DNA from: Pseudomonas indica NBRC 103045
Lineage (GTDB): Bacteria > Pseudomonadota > Gammaproteobacteria > Pseudomonadales > Pseudomonadaceae
Length of the DNA stretch: 64,000 nt
NCBI RefSeq assembly: GCF_002091635.1
Contig: NZ_BDAC01000006.1
Span: 62,001 to 126,000, forward strand
Reading direction: 5' to 3'
A model generated the notes under the pieces. That model searched no databases. It saw only the letters and a program-made list of their open reading frames with translations, and had not been told where the DNA came from. Below are positions 42,001 through 52,370 of this stretch, in pieces. Positions within the stretch are counted from its first letter, which is position 1, and each line of letters opens with the position of its first letter. The translations under genes and the position numbers were made by a program.

Positions 42001-45000
42001 GGCGACCGGATGAGCGATGGCACGCCGGATGAAACGCCGTTTGCCTATATGGGCAATGACACGCTGGATGGCGGCGAGGGAGACGATTACCTCGAAGGCG
42101 GAGGACGGGCCGACAACCTGCTGGGCGGTGGCGGTAACGATACGCTGTGGGGGGATGCGGATGCCGAGCTGCTGGATGCATCCGTGCATGGCGATGACAC
42201 CTTGGATGGAGGCCAGGGCGACGACGTTCTGGGCGGCGGTGGTGGCAGCGACTTGCTGTACGGGGGCGATGGGGCCGATGAACTGATCGGCGATGAGCGC
42301 GGCGGATCGCTGGACGCTTCTGCCCACGGCGACGATACGCTCGAAGGTGGGGCCGGCACCGATACCCTGTGGGGCGGCGGCGGCCATGATGTGCTGCGGG
42401 GTGGCGACGGCAACGATTGGCTGGCCGGAGAGCACGAAACCGGCCCGGACGCGGTGTCGACCTTGACCGGTGACGACCTGCTGGAAGGTGGGGCTGGCAA
42501 CGATACCTTGCTGGGGGGCAACGGCAACGACACGCTGCTTGGCGGTGGCGATGACGATCTGCTGTACGGCGGAGCCGGCGACGATGTGCTGGAAGGCGGG
42601 ATGGGCGTAGACCATTTCGAAGGCGGATTGGGTGACGACCGCTATCGCCTGAGCGCTTCGGATGTAGAGGCGAACTCCCTCGAAACCATCGAAGACAGCG
42701 GTGGCTTCAATACCCTGGCCATCTCGGGTGCGGTGAGTGCCGGGGCCCAGGGGACGAATGGCGACTTGCGGCTGTCGCTGGGCCGTCCGGATGAGCGGCG
42801 TGAAGTGCTGATCCGTAATGGTTTCCGCGGGAGCATTCAGCAGCTCGACCTGGGAGGCGGGCAAACCGTTTCCTTGCAGGAGTGGCTGCAGACGAACCTC
42901 ACCCAGTCATTGAACCTGACGGCCCAGGCGGGCGAAACGGTGTTGGGCGGCGGCGGTGCCGATACGCTCACGGCGGCCAAGTCTGGCGCGACGCTCGTCG
43001 CCGGGCGGGGTAACGATACCCTGAACATGGCGGGTAGCGGCGTCAGCGGTGTGGTGGCTGAGTTCAGTCTGGGCGATGGCATGGACAATGTTGTCGGCGG
43101 CGTCCGCCTCGATACCTTGAGCACGCGGCAGGCGAATGTCGCTCGCTTCGGTGAGGGTGTGGATAAATCCAGCGTTCGTCTGGTGGCCACCCGAGGAACC
43201 GATAGCGCCGCCAATCTCTACGTTGCCTACGGCTCGCAGGGCGATCGTATCCAGGTGACATTCTCGGGCAGCGGGACGGCGCTCTTAAGGCCTTTTGACC
43301 GATTCGAGTTTTCCGATGGCTCGGCTCTGACCTGGGAGCAGTTGGTGGCAGGCGGCGTTCAATATGACGCGACTACGCCGAGCGGGGTCGAGGCAATCGG
43401 TACGCTGGCCAACGACCACGTCCAGGGAGGCGAAGGTTCGGATACCGTGCGCGCCGGAGCGGGAGACGATCTCCTCGAGGGAGGTGCCGGTGATGATGTG
43501 CTATGGGGGGACGCTGGCGCAGACACCCTGGTCGGTGGCGCGGGTGACGATTACTTGAGAGGGGGTGACGGTAACGACCTGTACCGCTTTGGGCGCGGTT
43601 TTGGCCAGGACACTCTCGATAACTACGACCCGTCTGCGGGCAGGCGCGACATGATCGAGTTCACGGATGGCCTGCTGCCGGAGGACTTGCAGGTTTCCCG
43701 GAGCGGAAACGACTTGTGGCTGACATTGAAGGAAACGGGCGACCGGCTGACCGTACTCGGCTACTTCGCCAATGATGGAAGCGGCATGAGCGCCGTGGGT
43801 GCCATCCGCTTTGCCAACGGTACCGAGTGGGACATCCAGCAGGTCAAGGCAATGGTTTTGGCCGGTACCTCGGGGGCGGACAGCCTTGTCGGTTACGCGA
43901 CTGGCGATGTGCTCAGTGGAGGAGAGGGAAGCGACCGGATATGGGGCAAGGCGGGAGCCGACACGCTGGATGGCGGTTCGGGTGACGATTACCTGAGCGG
44001 TGGGACTGGAAACGATGTCTATCGGTTCGGCCGTGGCTACGGCCAGGACACGATCGAGTCTGAAGACGATACGACCGACAAAACGGATGTGCTGGTCTTC
44101 GCGGATGGGATTTCTCCAGACGATGTGATCGTGTCCCGCTCCTCCGATCATGTGGTGTTGTCGATTTCAGGAACGCAGGATGCCATGACGGTGCTGGATT
44201 ACTTCCGGGAGGATGGCCAGAGCAGTGCGCGGATCGAGCTCATTCGATTCGCCGATGGAACGGAGTGGTCGGTTGATCAGGTCAAGGCCAAGGCGATTCA
44301 GGGCACGGCGGGGGATGATCGTCTCTACGGCTATGCCTCGTCCGACTGGTTGAAGGCCGGCGAGGGTAACGACTCGCTTTATGGCAATGATGGCAACGAC
44401 ACGCTGGAGGGAGGCAAGGGCAACGATTACCTGGAGGGTGGTTACGGAAACGATACGTATCGTTTCGATCCGGGCTTCGGCGAGGACACGATCAATAACC
44501 GCGACGATGCTTCGGAGAGAACGGACAGTATCGAGCTCAACGGCGTGTCCGCGCGAGATATCAAGGTATCCCGTTCTGGGAGTGACCTTTATTTGCGAGC
44601 TGCGGGCGATACCGATTCCATCAAGGTTATGAATTATTTTGCGAATAATGGAGCGGGCCCCTCTCATATCGATTCCATTCGTTTCGAGGATGGAACGATC
44701 TGGACGGTGGAGCATGTAAAGGCGCTGGCGCTGCAAGGCTCCGATGCAGGGGATACTTTGTACGGCTACGACTCGAATGATCTTATCGAGGGGGCGGCCG
44801 GATACGACTATCTCTATGGCGGTGATGGTAACGATACCCTGCTGGGGGGAGAACATGACGATTACCTGCTCGGCGAAGCGGGGGATGACGTTTTGCGTGG
44901 CGGGGTGGGGGATGACGTTCTCTTTGGCGGAGATGGTAACGATACGTATGTTTACGCGGCCGGCGATGGCCAGGACGTTATAAACGGCAGCCAGAACCCG

Positions 45001-48000
45001 GATAGTCAGTCTTCGCTTCACTTCGAAGGTGATATCCAACCCGAGAACATTCGAGTCGCGCGTTCAGGAAACTCTCTTTACGTCTCCTTGATATCGGATA
45101 CGGGATGGGTGAAGGGACAGGTCGAAATAAAAAATTACTTCACGGCCTCCGAGCAGGCGCTGCCGGTAGACAAGATTACGTTCGAGAATGATGTCGAGTG
45201 GGACCATGCGGCGATACGTGACTGGGCATTCCGTACGAGTCCCGGCAATGATTATGTCGTTGGCTTCGAGTCCGCGGATTATCTAAGCGGAATGGCGGGG
45301 AACGATACGCTCAACGGAATGGGCGGTGATGATGATATTCACGGCGGAGAGGGTAACGACGCACTTAGTGGCGACAAGGGAAACGATTCGCTCTACGGTG
45401 ATGCCGGAAATGATTGGTTGAGTGGCAATGAAGGTAATGACCTTCTGCAAGGCGGCAGAGGCAACGATACGCTTTATGGCGGAAGCGGGTCCGATGTCTA
45501 TGTGCATGAACTCGGGGATGGTGACGACACCATTTCAGAATCCCCGCGGAGCGGGGATGTGAATATTCTCCGCTATGGTGAAGGCACTGCTGTGAGCGAT
45601 TTGAGTTTTTATCGTGTGGGACCTAGTCTGGTTATCTATAACGGTAAAGACTCCAGTCAGTTGACGGTGGAATTCTTCTTTTCAGAAAATGCGATCGGCT
45701 TCCTGGAGTTTGCAGGAGACCCGGAAAGTAGAGTATCCGCAGACTACATTCGAGAGAACGCCGACTATGGCGTGGCCAATACCATGACCGGAACATCGGC
45801 TGACGATGTTTTCAATGTCGATAACAGTCAGGATCAAGTGATAGAGCAGGCTGGTGGAGGCATCGATACGGTTATTGCCTCGCGCAACTATACACTTCCC
45901 AGTAATGTCGAAAATCTCACTCTCACAGGTGTTCTTGATCTTCGTGCTACAGGTAACGAGCTCGATAACATCTTGGTTGGTAATGATGGGGATAATGTCA
46001 TTATCGGTGGAAAAGGGAACGATACGGCAAGCGGGGGTAAAGGGGACGATAAGTATTATGGGGTTGAGAAGGTCATTGAGTTGGAGAGAGAGGGTGTAGA
46101 TACAATTTACGATATTTATGGCGGAACGCTGCCTGATAATGTCGAGAATTTTTCCCTCAATGACGGTACGGGAACTTACAGTTGGGATACCGTTGCCGTT
46201 ATCGGGAACGATCTGGATAACACGTTGTACAGCAATAAAAAGCGCGGCAATCATCTCATCGGTGGCCGTGGTGCCGACACGATGATCGCAGCAGGCTCAT
46301 CCGCAGTATTCTATGTGGATAATCCTGGGGATGTGGTGATTGCTGCAAAGGACGATATCTATGATCAGGTAGTCAGCGATATAGATTATACCCTTGGTGA
46401 TTATGCCGAAAATCTGAAACTGCGTGGTGCCGCAGTCTTTGGAGGCGGCAATGAATTGAATAACGAGTTGGATGGTACCGAAAGCCAAGTGGCTAATGTC
46501 TTTCGTGGTGGTGCTGGTAATGATCTTTACAAATTGGGGGCTGGTGATGTAGCGATCGAGAACGTGGATGAAGGTTTTGATACCATTGTCATAATGCCGG
46601 TTGAGGGTGCCACGTATTCATTGTTGGATTATCCCAATATCGAGGGGTTGCGGTTGGATGGTTATTATGTCGGTGGGGCAACCGTGTTGGGTAACGAGCT
46701 GGATAATCAGTTATTTTCCAATACGCTTGGAAACCGGCTTGAAGGTGGCGCTGGAAATGACACCCTTGTTGGTGGTAACGGCGACGATACGCTGGCCGGT
46801 GACTCAGGAAATGACAGTCTCTCGGGTGGGGCAGGTTCCGATACGTACTTGTTCGGAATAGGCTCGGGGGAAGATGTAATTGCCGATGGAGCGGTTGGCG
46901 GAATAGATACTTTGCTTTTTGCCGATGGTGTAGATGCTGACCAACTCTGGTTTGCCAGGAATGGCGATAATCTGGAGGTCAGCATTATTGGCTCGAATGA
47001 TAAGGTCACGATCCACTCCTGGTTTTGGGGACGCGATTATCACGTAGAGCAGTTCAAGACATCGGATGGAAAGACCTTACAGCATAGCCAAGTACAAACC
47101 TTGGTCGACGCCATGGCCGCGTTCGATGTACCCAGCGGTGAAGGCAAGGTGGTTCCTCAGGATGTGAAAGACACCTTGAAGCCGATACTGACCGAAGCCT
47201 GGGAACTCCCTATCGACACTACCAACAGCCAAACGGGAAGCACTAATACCGGTACTCAGCCAGAAAGCAACGGCAACACCCCGATGCCGCCCAGCACCAA
47301 CACCCTGACCGGCAGTGACAATGCAGAAGAACTGCGTGGCACCGCGGCCGATGATCGGATCGACGGCCTGGCCGGCAACGACATCCTGCGCGGCGAAGAC
47401 GGCAATGACCTGCTCAATGGCGGTGCCGGCGCCGATACCCTGCACGGCGGTAACGGCAACGACCTGCTGAACGGCGGCGATGCCCGTGACGTGCTGTACG
47501 GTGGCGCCGGAAACGACACCCTGCGTGGCGGCGCCGATATCGACTACCTGAAAGGCGATGCTGGCAGCGATACCTACCTGTTCGCCGCGGGCGACGGCTC
47601 GGACCTGATCAACAATGCCGACACCGATCCCAACAGCATCGACACCGCCCGCTTCGAAGACGCCAGGTTCGACGACCTCTGGTTCAGCCGCAGCGGCGAC
47701 GACCTGTATATCACCGTTGCCGGCACCAGTGACCGGGCGATCGTCAGCAAGTGGTACGCCGACGCCAATAACCAACTGGATCGCATCGAAGCCGGCTCAG
47801 CGGTATTGCTGAACGAGCAAGTGGAAGCACTGGTCTCCGCCATGTCCGCGTTTGGCGTCCCCAGCGGTGCGGGCAAGGTGATTCCCCAGGACGTGAAGGA
47901 CACCTTGAAACCGATACTGACCGAAGCCTGGAATGTCCAGGCCGATGACACCAGCAGCCAAACGGAAAACGGCGACACCGATACTCAGACCGAAAACAAC

Positions 48001-48612
48001 AACGGCACCCCGGCGGCAACACCCACCCTCAATACCCTGACAGGCAGCGACAATGCCGAAGAGCTGCGCGGCTCCGCGGACGATGATCGGATCGACGGTT
48101 TGGGTGGCGCCGACACCCTGCACGGCGGTAACGGCAACGACCTGCTGAACGGCGGCGATGCCCGTGACGTGCTGTACGGTGGCACCGGCAACGACACCCT
48201 GCGTGGCGGCGCCGATATCGATTACCTGAAAGGCGATGCTGGCAGCGACACCTACCTGTTCGCCGCAGGCGACGGGTCGGATCTGATCAACAACTACGAC
48301 ACCGATCCCAACAGCATCGATACCGCCCGCTTCGAAGACGCCGCGTACGACCAACTCTGGTTCAGCCGCAGCGGCGACGACCTGTACATCAGTGTTACGG
48401 GCAGTCGCGATCGGGTGATCGTCAGCAAGTGGTACACCGATGCCAATAACCAACTGGACCGCATCGAAGCCGGCTCATCGGCACTGCTGAACAACCAGGT
48501 AGACAGCCTGGTCTCGGCGATGGCGGCATTCGCTGTGCCCGCAGCCGGCGCGATCATTCCTCAGGAGGTGAGGGAGCAAATGGCGCCGGTGCTGGCGGCG
48601 AGCTGGCAATAA
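39088..48612 (+). CDS. giant RTX calcium-binding protein, putative type I-secreted toxin or bacteriocin
   Basis: 3,174 aa. Residues 1-320: unassigned module with [16 protein letters not shown] and [18 protein letters not shown]. About 290-370: Gly/Ala-rich hydrophobic segment ([19 protein letters not shown]) that could enter a membrane. About 430-520: a conserved pre-RTX region ([35 protein letters not shown]). From about 550 onward: many GGxGxDxLx nonapeptide repeats forming calcium beta-rolls, interrupted by about eight HBRD-type domains of the form [11 protein letters not shown]...MIEF...[10 protein letters not shown]. No N-terminal signal peptide and an uncleaved C-terminus ([13 protein letters not shown] end, APVLAASWQ) fit type I export; no HlyB/HlyD/TolC or HlyC acyltransferase gene is nearby. 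Base composition shifts along the gene. Confidence 0.9.
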   Translation: MALTSAQAIELLISNSSAYSTPQALLDLVDQVSLDAIAGQSHGSVTVLYSGPIGSGASSNDAIKSMIANGENVRVINTTEAAAFLESQQFKNAVANAFGVLVRDLDERGTPANDFLFASKNGAWSNTSERFVKAAVGAVRVLAPFAPENRVFAQAELPTLLDNPNVTNVDGFPRAELVEMRDKLGLAQVKNFISANSLQQVFFSGLSSGNVAGYLELTPESVAKQLEDPAKFGAWIEHLQSLSPEQRASFELGAGVWREPKLNIGSRILNKLPLFGALLGFTLAALQASEAEAAGNSERAREIMELWAFDAAGSEVGAAIGTLVGGIVVGVLGAAGAALSAPVMGAIVLGSTLIGAIFGGAGGTELYELLHDRDANERMDVIDKLSNLIFGATYTISSPLPPDLLAGNRLSLDATLGRDEIVANAKNDIAWRYALRELNPFVVTGIDYSRHNTDGTLDLYDPAAGEGGMTEQYLQDRAAMLTWKIAYDNGYLDEDDAPHEGPKPYTDSWDSSEWEGNWDFVDYSHRLPGGSPLTLTIDGSGLSLSDHQVVFGGKEADVVEGGDLSDHLYGMAGNDVITAEGGEDYLEGGLGDDQLDGGEDNDTLLGGSGDDLLIGGSGNDSLEGGVGNDLYKFAAGSGYDIVQDADGQGRIEVDGVTLGGGEKIAEGVYREAATGWTFTRVDNDLLITNANRTDAIRVANWSSARNLGITLAGEASEPVIETPITGDFIKQRDGSQYVTSATGYASAGPQADTADVLLGASGADSIVAGGGNDALSGEGGDDWLDGGAGNDLILGGLGADRIKGGDGDDFIFAGATGSISRPSSPDDPLPSFQGTEYSRGFSWVAYLSAAENALRFAGVNNLRALAGDDGNVVEGGLGNDRIHAGSASDVVHGGGDDDVIYGLGGSDTLLGDAGNDFIRGDGNTRSALYLEHTAIEQHGNDLIHGGQGEDSLVGDGGSDLLYGGDDNDMLYGDRMSDGTPDETPFAYMGNDTLDGGEGDDYLEGGGRADNLLGGGGNDTLWGDADAELLDASVHGDDTLDGGQGDDVLGGGGGSDLLYGGDGADELIGDERGGSLDASAHGDDTLEGGAGTDTLWGGGGHDVLRGGDGNDWLAGEHETGPDAVSTLTGDDLLEGGAGNDTLLGGNGNDTLLGGGDDDLLYGGAGDDVLEGGMGVDHFEGGLGDDRYRLSASDVEANSLETIEDSGGFNTLAISGAVSAGAQGTNGDLRLSLGRPDERREVLIRNGFRGSIQQLDLGGGQTVSLQEWLQTNLTQSLNLTAQAGETVLGGGGADTLTAAKSGATLVAGRGNDTLNMAGSGVSGVVAEFSLGDGMDNVVGGVRLDTLSTRQANVARFGEGVDKSSVRLVATRGTDSAANLYVAYGSQGDRIQVTFSGSGTALLRPFDRFEFSDGSALTWEQLVAGGVQYDATTPSGVEAIGTLANDHVQGGEGSDTVRAGAGDDLLEGGAGDDVLWGDAGADTLVGGAGDDYLRGGDGNDLYRFGRGFGQDTLDNYDPSAGRRDMIEFTDGLLPEDLQVSRSGNDLWLTLKETGDRLTVLGYFANDGSGMSAVGAIRFANGTEWDIQQVKAMVLAGTSGADSLVGYATGDVLSGGEGSDRIWGKAGADTLDGGSGDDYLSGGTGNDVYRFGRGYGQDTIESEDDTTDKTDVLVFADGISPDDVIVSRSSDHVVLSISGTQDAMTVLDYFREDGQSSARIELIRFADGTEWSVDQVKAKAIQGTAGDDRLYGYASSDWLKAGEGNDSLYGNDGNDTLEGGKGNDYLEGGYGNDTYRFDPGFGEDTINNRDDASERTDSIELNGVSARDIKVSRSGSDLYLRAAGDTDSIKVMNYFANNGAGPSHIDSIRFEDGTIWTVEHVKALALQGSDAGDTLYGYDSNDLIEGAAGYDYLYGGDGNDTLLGGEHDDYLLGEAGDDVLRGGVGDDVLFGGDGNDTYVYAAGDGQDVINGSQNPDSQSSLHFEGDIQPENIRVARSGNSLYVSLISDTGWVKGQVEIKNYFTASEQALPVDKITFENDVEWDHAAIRDWAFRTSPGNDYVVGFESADYLSGMAGNDTLNGMGGDDDIHGGEGNDALSGDKGNDSLYGDAGNDWLSGNEGNDLLQGGRGNDTLYGGSGSDVYVHELGDGDDTISESPRSGDVNILRYGEGTAVSDLSFYRVGPSLVIYNGKDSSQLTVEFFFSENAIGFLEFAGDPESRVSADYIRENADYGVANTMTGTSADDVFNVDNSQDQVIEQAGGGIDTVIASRNYTLPSNVENLTLTGVLDLRATGNELDNILVGNDGDNVIIGGKGNDTASGGKGDDKYYGVEKVIELEREGVDTIYDIYGGTLPDNVENFSLNDGTGTYSWDTVAVIGNDLDNTLYSNKKRGNHLIGGRGADTMIAAGSSAVFYVDNPGDVVIAAKDDIYDQVVSDIDYTLGDYAENLKLRGAAVFGGGNELNNELDGTESQVANVFRGGAGNDLYKLGAGDVAIENVDEGFDTIVIMPVEGATYSLLDYPNIEGLRLDGYYVGGATVLGNELDNQLFSNTLGNRLEGGAGNDTLVGGNGDDTLAGDSGNDSLSGGAGSDTYLFGIGSGEDVIADGAVGGIDTLLFADGVDADQLWFARNGDNLEVSIIGSNDKVTIHSWFWGRDYHVEQFKTSDGKTLQHSQVQTLVDAMAAFDVPSGEGKVVPQDVKDTLKPILTEAWELPIDTTNSQTGSTNTGTQPESNGNTPMPPSTNTLTGSDNAEELRGTAADDRIDGLAGNDILRGEDGNDLLNGGAGADTLHGGNGNDLLNGGDARDVLYGGAGNDTLRGGADIDYLKGDAGSDTYLFAAGDGSDLINNADTDPNSIDTARFEDARFDDLWFSRSGDDLYITVAGTSDRAIVSKWYADANNQLDRIEAGSAVLLNEQVEALVSAMSAFGVPSGAGKVIPQDVKDTLKPILTEAWNVQADDTSSQTENGDTDTQTENNNGTPAATPTLNTLTGSDNAEELRGSADDDRIDGLGGADTLHGGNGNDLLNGGDARDVLYGGTGNDTLRGGADIDYLKGDAGSDTYLFAAGDGSDLINNYDTDPNSIDTARFEDAAYDQLWFSRSGDDLYISVTGSRDRVIVSKWYTDANNQLDRIEAGSSALLNNQVDSLVSAMAAFAVPAAGAIIPQEVREQMAPVLAASWQ
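47095..48612 (+). repeat. tandem duplication inside the RTX gene 3' end
   Basis: A unit of about 680-720 bp beginning with AMAAFxVPSGxGKVxPQDVK and containing RTX repeats plus one HBRD occurs twice (47095-47817 and 47818-48496), followed by a third partial start that forms the C-terminus. Long identical DNA stretches, e.g. 47440-47505 versus 48118-48183 (offset 678), show recent duplication or gene conversion. Confidence 0.85.
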
Positions 48613-48629
48613 GCGCTGCGGTAGAGCAA

Positions 48630-48663
48630 CCCCGCGCCTGTGCATGAGTGCGTAGGCGCGGGG
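48630..48663 (+). terminator. probable terminator of the RTX gene
   Basis: 10-bp perfect GC-rich stem (CCCCGCGCCT / AGGCGCGGGG) with a 14-nt loop, 18 bp after the RTX stop. No T-run follows. Confidence 0.55.
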
Positions 48664-48676
48664 TAGCTATAGACGT

Positions 48677-48766
48677 TAGGAGTCTGTTGAAAAACTACCT
48701 GCGCTGCTGATACCGCGTAAGGCTCATTTACGTCTCATGTGCCTTCAACGTTTCGACAGCCTGCTA
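48677..48766. mobile_element. degenerate MITE remnant related to the element at 36986
   Basis: Imperfect ends TTAGGAGTCTGTTGAAAAAC and, inverted, TTAGCAGGCTGTCGAAACG. Inside the left end it shares AAAAACTACCTGCG (48690-48703) exactly with the element at 36986 (complement of 37102-37115), followed in both by CTCATTTA. The region 48613-48905 otherwise holds a REP palindrome GGCGAATTTATTCGCC at 48873 and no gene. Confidence 0.5.
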
Positions 48767-48905
48767 ATCCAGGTTGCTGGAGGGAGACCGGCTCACGGCT
48801 GCCATGACGGGACTCGGCCGGCGATAGAGCAGGAGAACGAAGCAGCTCCGGTCGAGGGAAAACAGCCCGCTCGGCGAATTTATTCGCCAGGGCGCTGAGG
48901 CGCTA

Positions 48906-49229
48906 TCACTCGCCGACATCAACCCAAATCCCCTGCGCATCTTCACGGCACACCAACGCCTGCAACGACTGCCCTGCACAGGGCCCGGCCACGCATTCGC
49001 CGGATTCGATGAGGAACAGCGCGCCATGGGTGGCGCATTGGATCAGGCTGCCGCTGGCATCGAGAAACTGATCGGGTAGCCATTCCAGGGGAATACCCCG
49101 GTGCGGGCAACGGTTGGCGTAGACGAACACCCGGCCGCCCTTACGCACCGCCAGCAGTTTCCGTCCGTTCCGTTCGAAGCCCCGGCTCCGGCCTTCCGCC
49201 AGGTCGTCCGGGGCGCAGAGCAACATCAT
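48906..49229 (-). CDS. Rieske [2Fe-2S] domain protein
   Basis: 107-aa soluble protein consisting only of a Rieske domain, with CPHRG and CATHGA as the two Cys-His pairs. Start MMLLCAPDDLAEG at 49229 behind GGAGG; a GTG four codons upstream is less likely. Such proteins act as ferredoxins for oxygenases, partner unknown. It is 78 bp downstream of the heme receptor on the same strand and could share its transcript. Confidence 0.88.
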   Translation of the reverse strand: MMLLCAPDDLAEGRSRGFERNGRKLLAVRKGGRVFVYANRCPHRGIPLEWLPDQFLDASGSLIQCATHGALFLIESGECVAGPCAGQSLQALVCREDAQGIWVDVGE

Positions 49230-49307
49230 CTTCACCTCCACGCGAGCCGGGGATTATCCCGGGCTCGCGTGTCGGGCGGAAGCGCTTTCGGCGCGTGTGA
49301 GAAACGC

Positions 49308-51524
49308 TCAGATCTCCCAGACCACATTCACCGCCGCATAACGGCCTGGCTGCGAGTAACGGGTCAGGCCCGGGTTGCTCTCGCTCAGCCCGCGTACGTC
49401 GCCCCACTGCCAGTACTCCTTGTCGGTGAGGTTGAACAGCCCGGCGTTGAGCGAGACCTGCTCGGTCATCTGCCACCAGCCGGTCAGGTCGAGGGTGCCG
49501 TAGCCTGCCGGTTCGAACTGATTGGCGGTCTGGGTCTCGTCGACGTGCTCCTTCGCCGCCGCCAGGGTCCAGGCCAGTTCGCCGCCGAAGCGCCCGCTCG
49601 GAGCGTCGTAGCCGAGGCCGAACACCGCCTTGAGCGGATCGACGCTGTTGATCGGCTGGCCGGTTTCCTCGTTCTTGCCCCGTGCGTAGGCGATGGCGCC
49701 GCGCAGCGAGGTGCCTTCCGGCAGGCCCAGGGTGCGGTCGAGACGCAGCTCGCCACGGGCTTCGGCGCCGCGGATGGTGACCCGGTCGAGGTTCTGGTAC
49801 TGGAAGGTGAGGCGGCCGTTGCCGGTGGGGTCTTCGGCCAGGGTGACCTGCTCGATGAAGTCCTCGTAGCGGTTGTAGAACAGGGCCAGGCCGAAGCTGC
49901 CGACGGCGTATTCGCCGCGCAGGCCGACCTCGACGCTGTCGCTGGTTTCCGGCTTGAGGTCGGTGTTGGCGATGGTCTGGTAGTTGCCGGCCACGTTGAC
50001 GAACTCGCCGAAGATGTCCACCGCATTCGGCGCGCGGAAGCCGGCGGCGTACTGGCCGTAGACGCTGTGGGCATCGTCCAGGCGGTAGGTCACGCCGAAT
50101 TTCGGCGACAGGGCGCTGTCGCTGAAGCTGGACGGGCTGCTGTCCACCGGGTTGCCGTTGAGGTACTCGTCGGTAACGTCCGGCTTCAACCGGTAGTAGT
50201 CGTAGCGCAGGCCCGGCAGCAGGGTCCAGCGGCCGATCTCGATGCTGTCCTGGACGAACAGGGCGTATTCCTCGGTGACCGGATCGGGGAAGTCGCTGAT
50301 CGGGAAGGTTTCGCTGAACGGCGAGGTCGGCACGGACGCGCCGGTATCGGCGAAGATTTCGCCGCCGGTGCGCAGGTCGCTGCTGTCGAGGCGCTTGAGG
50401 TCGATGCCGTAGATCAGCGCATGCTGGGTTTCACCCAGGCTGAAGGCCTTGTCGAACTGGGTGTTGAACGCCCAGAGCTGCTCCTCGTAGCGGGAGTCGC
50501 GATCGCGCAGGCGCGGACGGCCGGCGCTGAAGCGCTCCTGGTGAGTGCGCTGGCGGATCTGGCTGTCCTGGTGGCTGAGCTGCCACTGCACCTGGTCGGC
50601 GAGGACGCTGTCGAGCAGGAAGCGATGGCTGAGGGTCACGCGCTCGCGGTCGGTGCTGTCCTCGGCATCGTAGGTGCGCACCGTGGCGGTGGTGCTGTAT
50701 TCGCTGAGCACGCGGGTGTCGGCGTCGTCCTGGTAGCGCTCGTAGGCGAGTTGCAGGCGGCTGCCGTCGGCGTAGTCCCAGCCCAGCTTGGCCAGCAGGT
50801 TGTCGATGCGGTAGTCCGATGGGTTGCTGTCTTCCCGGCTCGTGCCGATGCCGCCTTCGCCGCCATGACTGTCGAGCGCCTGGCCGTCGCGGCGGCCGAT
50901 GTGCAGCAGACCGTCCACGCTGCCCTGGCGGGCGGCGAAGGTGGCGCTGCGTTGCCAACTGTCGTCGCTGCCGTCGTAGCCGGTCTTGAAGCGGGCGAAG
51001 GTGTCGTCACCCTCGTCGAGGTAATCCGCCGCATCCTTGGTCAGGAAGCTGACCGCGCCACCGAGGGCGTCGCTGCCGTACAGCGAAGAGGCCGGTCCGC
51101 GGATGATTTCGACGCGCTTCACGGTGTCCGGGTCGATGTAGTTGCGCCGTGCATCGAGGAAGGGGCCGAAGGTGAAGGCATCCGGCACGCCGACGCCGTC
51201 CACCTGGGTCAGCACGCGGTTGCCGCCAATACCGCGGATGGTGAAGCCGGACAGGCCGAAGCGGCTGCCGCTGCCGCTCACCGAGACGCCCGGTTCGTAG
51301 CGCACCAGGTCCTTGATGTTCTTCACGTTGCGCTGGTCGATCTCCCGCTCGTCGTGCACGGAGACGGTGCTGGGCACTTCGTCCAGCTTCTGCTCGCTGC
51401 GGGTCGCGGTGACCGTGATCACATCGAATTGGGTGGCGGCCTCCTCGGCGGCGAGCGCCAGGGAAGGAGAGAGCAACAGCAGCGCCAGCCAGGGGCGGCG
51501 GGCGAAAGGCGGTCGTTTCGACAT
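49308..51524 (-). CDS. phuR: TonB-dependent heme/hemoglobin receptor (PhuR-like)
   Basis: Outer-membrane heme receptor, 738 aa. Signal peptide (RRPWLALLLLSPSLALA), TonB box region TQFDVITVTATRSEQ, plug domain with RYEPGVSVSGSGSRFGLSGF and IRGPASSLYGSDALGGAV, then a 22-strand barrel with the heme-receptor GFRAPNAVDIFG (FRAP box) and NTDLKPETSDSVE (NPDL-like), ending in the C-terminal aromatic YAAVNVVWEI. Start at 51524 has GGGAG 6 nt before. Divergent from the tonB-phuS operon behind a probable Fur box. Confidence 0.94.
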   Translation of the reverse strand: MSKRPPFARRPWLALLLLSPSLALAAEEAATQFDVITVTATRSEQKLDEVPSTVSVHDEREIDQRNVKNIKDLVRYEPGVSVSGSGSRFGLSGFTIRGIGGNRVLTQVDGVGVPDAFTFGPFLDARRNYIDPDTVKRVEIIRGPASSLYGSDALGGAVSFLTKDAADYLDEGDDTFARFKTGYDGSDDSWQRSATFAARQGSVDGLLHIGRRDGQALDSHGGEGGIGTSREDSNPSDYRIDNLLAKLGWDYADGSRLQLAYERYQDDADTRVLSEYSTTATVRTYDAEDSTDRERVTLSHRFLLDSVLADQVQWQLSHQDSQIRQRTHQERFSAGRPRLRDRDSRYEEQLWAFNTQFDKAFSLGETQHALIYGIDLKRLDSSDLRTGGEIFADTGASVPTSPFSETFPISDFPDPVTEEYALFVQDSIEIGRWTLLPGLRYDYYRLKPDVTDEYLNGNPVDSSPSSFSDSALSPKFGVTYRLDDAHSVYGQYAAGFRAPNAVDIFGEFVNVAGNYQTIANTDLKPETSDSVEVGLRGEYAVGSFGLALFYNRYEDFIEQVTLAEDPTGNGRLTFQYQNLDRVTIRGAEARGELRLDRTLGLPEGTSLRGAIAYARGKNEETGQPINSVDPLKAVFGLGYDAPSGRFGGELAWTLAAAKEHVDETQTANQFEPAGYGTLDLTGWWQMTEQVSLNAGLFNLTDKEYWQWGDVRGLSESNPGLTRYSQPGRYAAVNVVWEI

Positions 51525-51598
51525 GGGTAACTCCCTGAATGAGGCGGCTTCTATGTCCACCGGTTGGCATCGGCGGGAGAAATTATCGAGGTTGACTT

Positions 51599-51617
51599 CC
51601 AAATGCAAATAATTATC
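51599..51617. promoter_or_regulatory. probable Fur box in the phuR-tonB divergent promoter
   Basis: CCAAATGCAAATAATTATC matches 13 of 19 positions of GATAATGATAATCATTATC, including a full ATTATC half-site. It lies in the 126-bp AT-rich spacer between phuR and the tonB-like gene, so one site could repress both operons when iron is sufficient. Confidence 0.72.
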
Positions 51618-51650
51618 AAATAGATTCATCCAAAGTCGAACGGATTATTG

Positions 51651-52337
51651 ATGCAGCGCGCCGTGCTCTTTCTGCTGCTCTCTGTTGCACTGCACTTGGC
51701 GGTGGGGATGAGTCTGCGCAAGCCTTCCGCGCCGCCTGCCGGGGAACCGGTGGTGGCGATGCCGGGGGCCTTGCGCCTGGCGACGGTGCAGTTGCAACCG
51801 AGCCCGCCGGCACCCATGGCTGCGCCGGAGCCGGTCATGGTGGCCAAGGCCGAACTCACGAAGCCGAAAGTGCAGGCGCAACCGAAGATGCAGTCGGAAA
51901 AACCGCCGGTGGCGCAAAAGCCGGAACGTCCGGTCGAGTCTGCTCGTCCGGTGCCGGAGCGGACGGGCCTGACCAATGTCCGTTCCACTGAGGCCATTCC
52001 GAAACCTGCTGCACCGGCAGCGCCGGTCAGAGCGGCAGCCCCGGTCGAAGTGGTGAGCCGCGAGCCGGCTTTCCTCGACCCGCCGCGCCAGCCGAGCTAC
52101 CCGGCCCAGGCCCGGCGGCGCAACCAGCAGGGGACGGTATTGGTGGAGGTGCGCCTGGACGAACGGGGCGCTCAGCGTGAGCTGAAGGTGGCGCGTTCGT
52201 CGGGCGTCGAGAGCCTGGACCGCGCCGCGCTGGAAGCGGTGGCACGCTGGCGCTTCCGTCCGGAAACGCTGGACGGGCAAGCGGTGCCGAGCCGCGTGCA
52301 GATACCCATCCGGTTCGCCCTTACGGCGAGCCGCTGA
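51651..52337 (+). CDS. TonB-family energy transducer dedicated to the heme locus
   Basis: 228-aa TonB-like protein that carries proton-motive-force energy to the receptor. N-terminal TM anchor (VLFLLLSVALHLAVG), a Pro/Lys/Glu-rich periplasm-spanning linker (KPKVQAQPKMQSEKPP), and a C-terminal TonB domain (PSYPAQARRRNQQGTVLVE, ARSSGVESLDRAALEAV, WRFRPETLDG). ATG at 51651 is the second codon of an open frame starting at TTG. First gene of the plus-strand heme operon. Confidence 0.92.
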   Translation: MQRAVLFLLLSVALHLAVGMSLRKPSAPPAGEPVVAMPGALRLATVQLQPSPPAPMAAPEPVMVAKAELTKPKVQAQPKMQSEKPPVAQKPERPVESARPVPERTGLTNVRSTEAIPKPAAPAAPVRAAAPVEVVSREPAFLDPPRQPSYPAQARRRNQQGTVLVEVRLDERGAQRELKVARSSGVESLDRAALEAVARWRFRPETLDGQAVPSRVQIPIRFALTASR

Positions 52338-52370
52338 CAACAGAACGAGAAACAGCACAGGAGTAGACGG

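Noticed and set aside
40720..42864. 714-codon minus-strand frame inside the RTX gene
   Set aside because: Mirror of the repeated GGxGxD codons; the apparent Ile/Val-rich repeats come from the complement of the RTX repeats.
40800..46800. DNA tandem repeats as CRISPR or satellite
   Set aside because: Periodicity of about 27 bp is in frame and encodes calcium-binding nonapeptides.
39088..48612. RTX protein as a BapA/LapA-type biofilm adhesin
   Set aside because: No N-terminal retention module, no Ig-like or VCBS repeat array and no LapBCE/LapDG genes nearby; calcium repeats plus a hydrophobic segment fit a toxin-like exoprotein better, though this is not proven.
36960..48770. Prophage or integrative element
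   Set aside because: No integrase, structural phage gene, tRNA attachment site or long direct repeats; only short MITE-type repeats are present.
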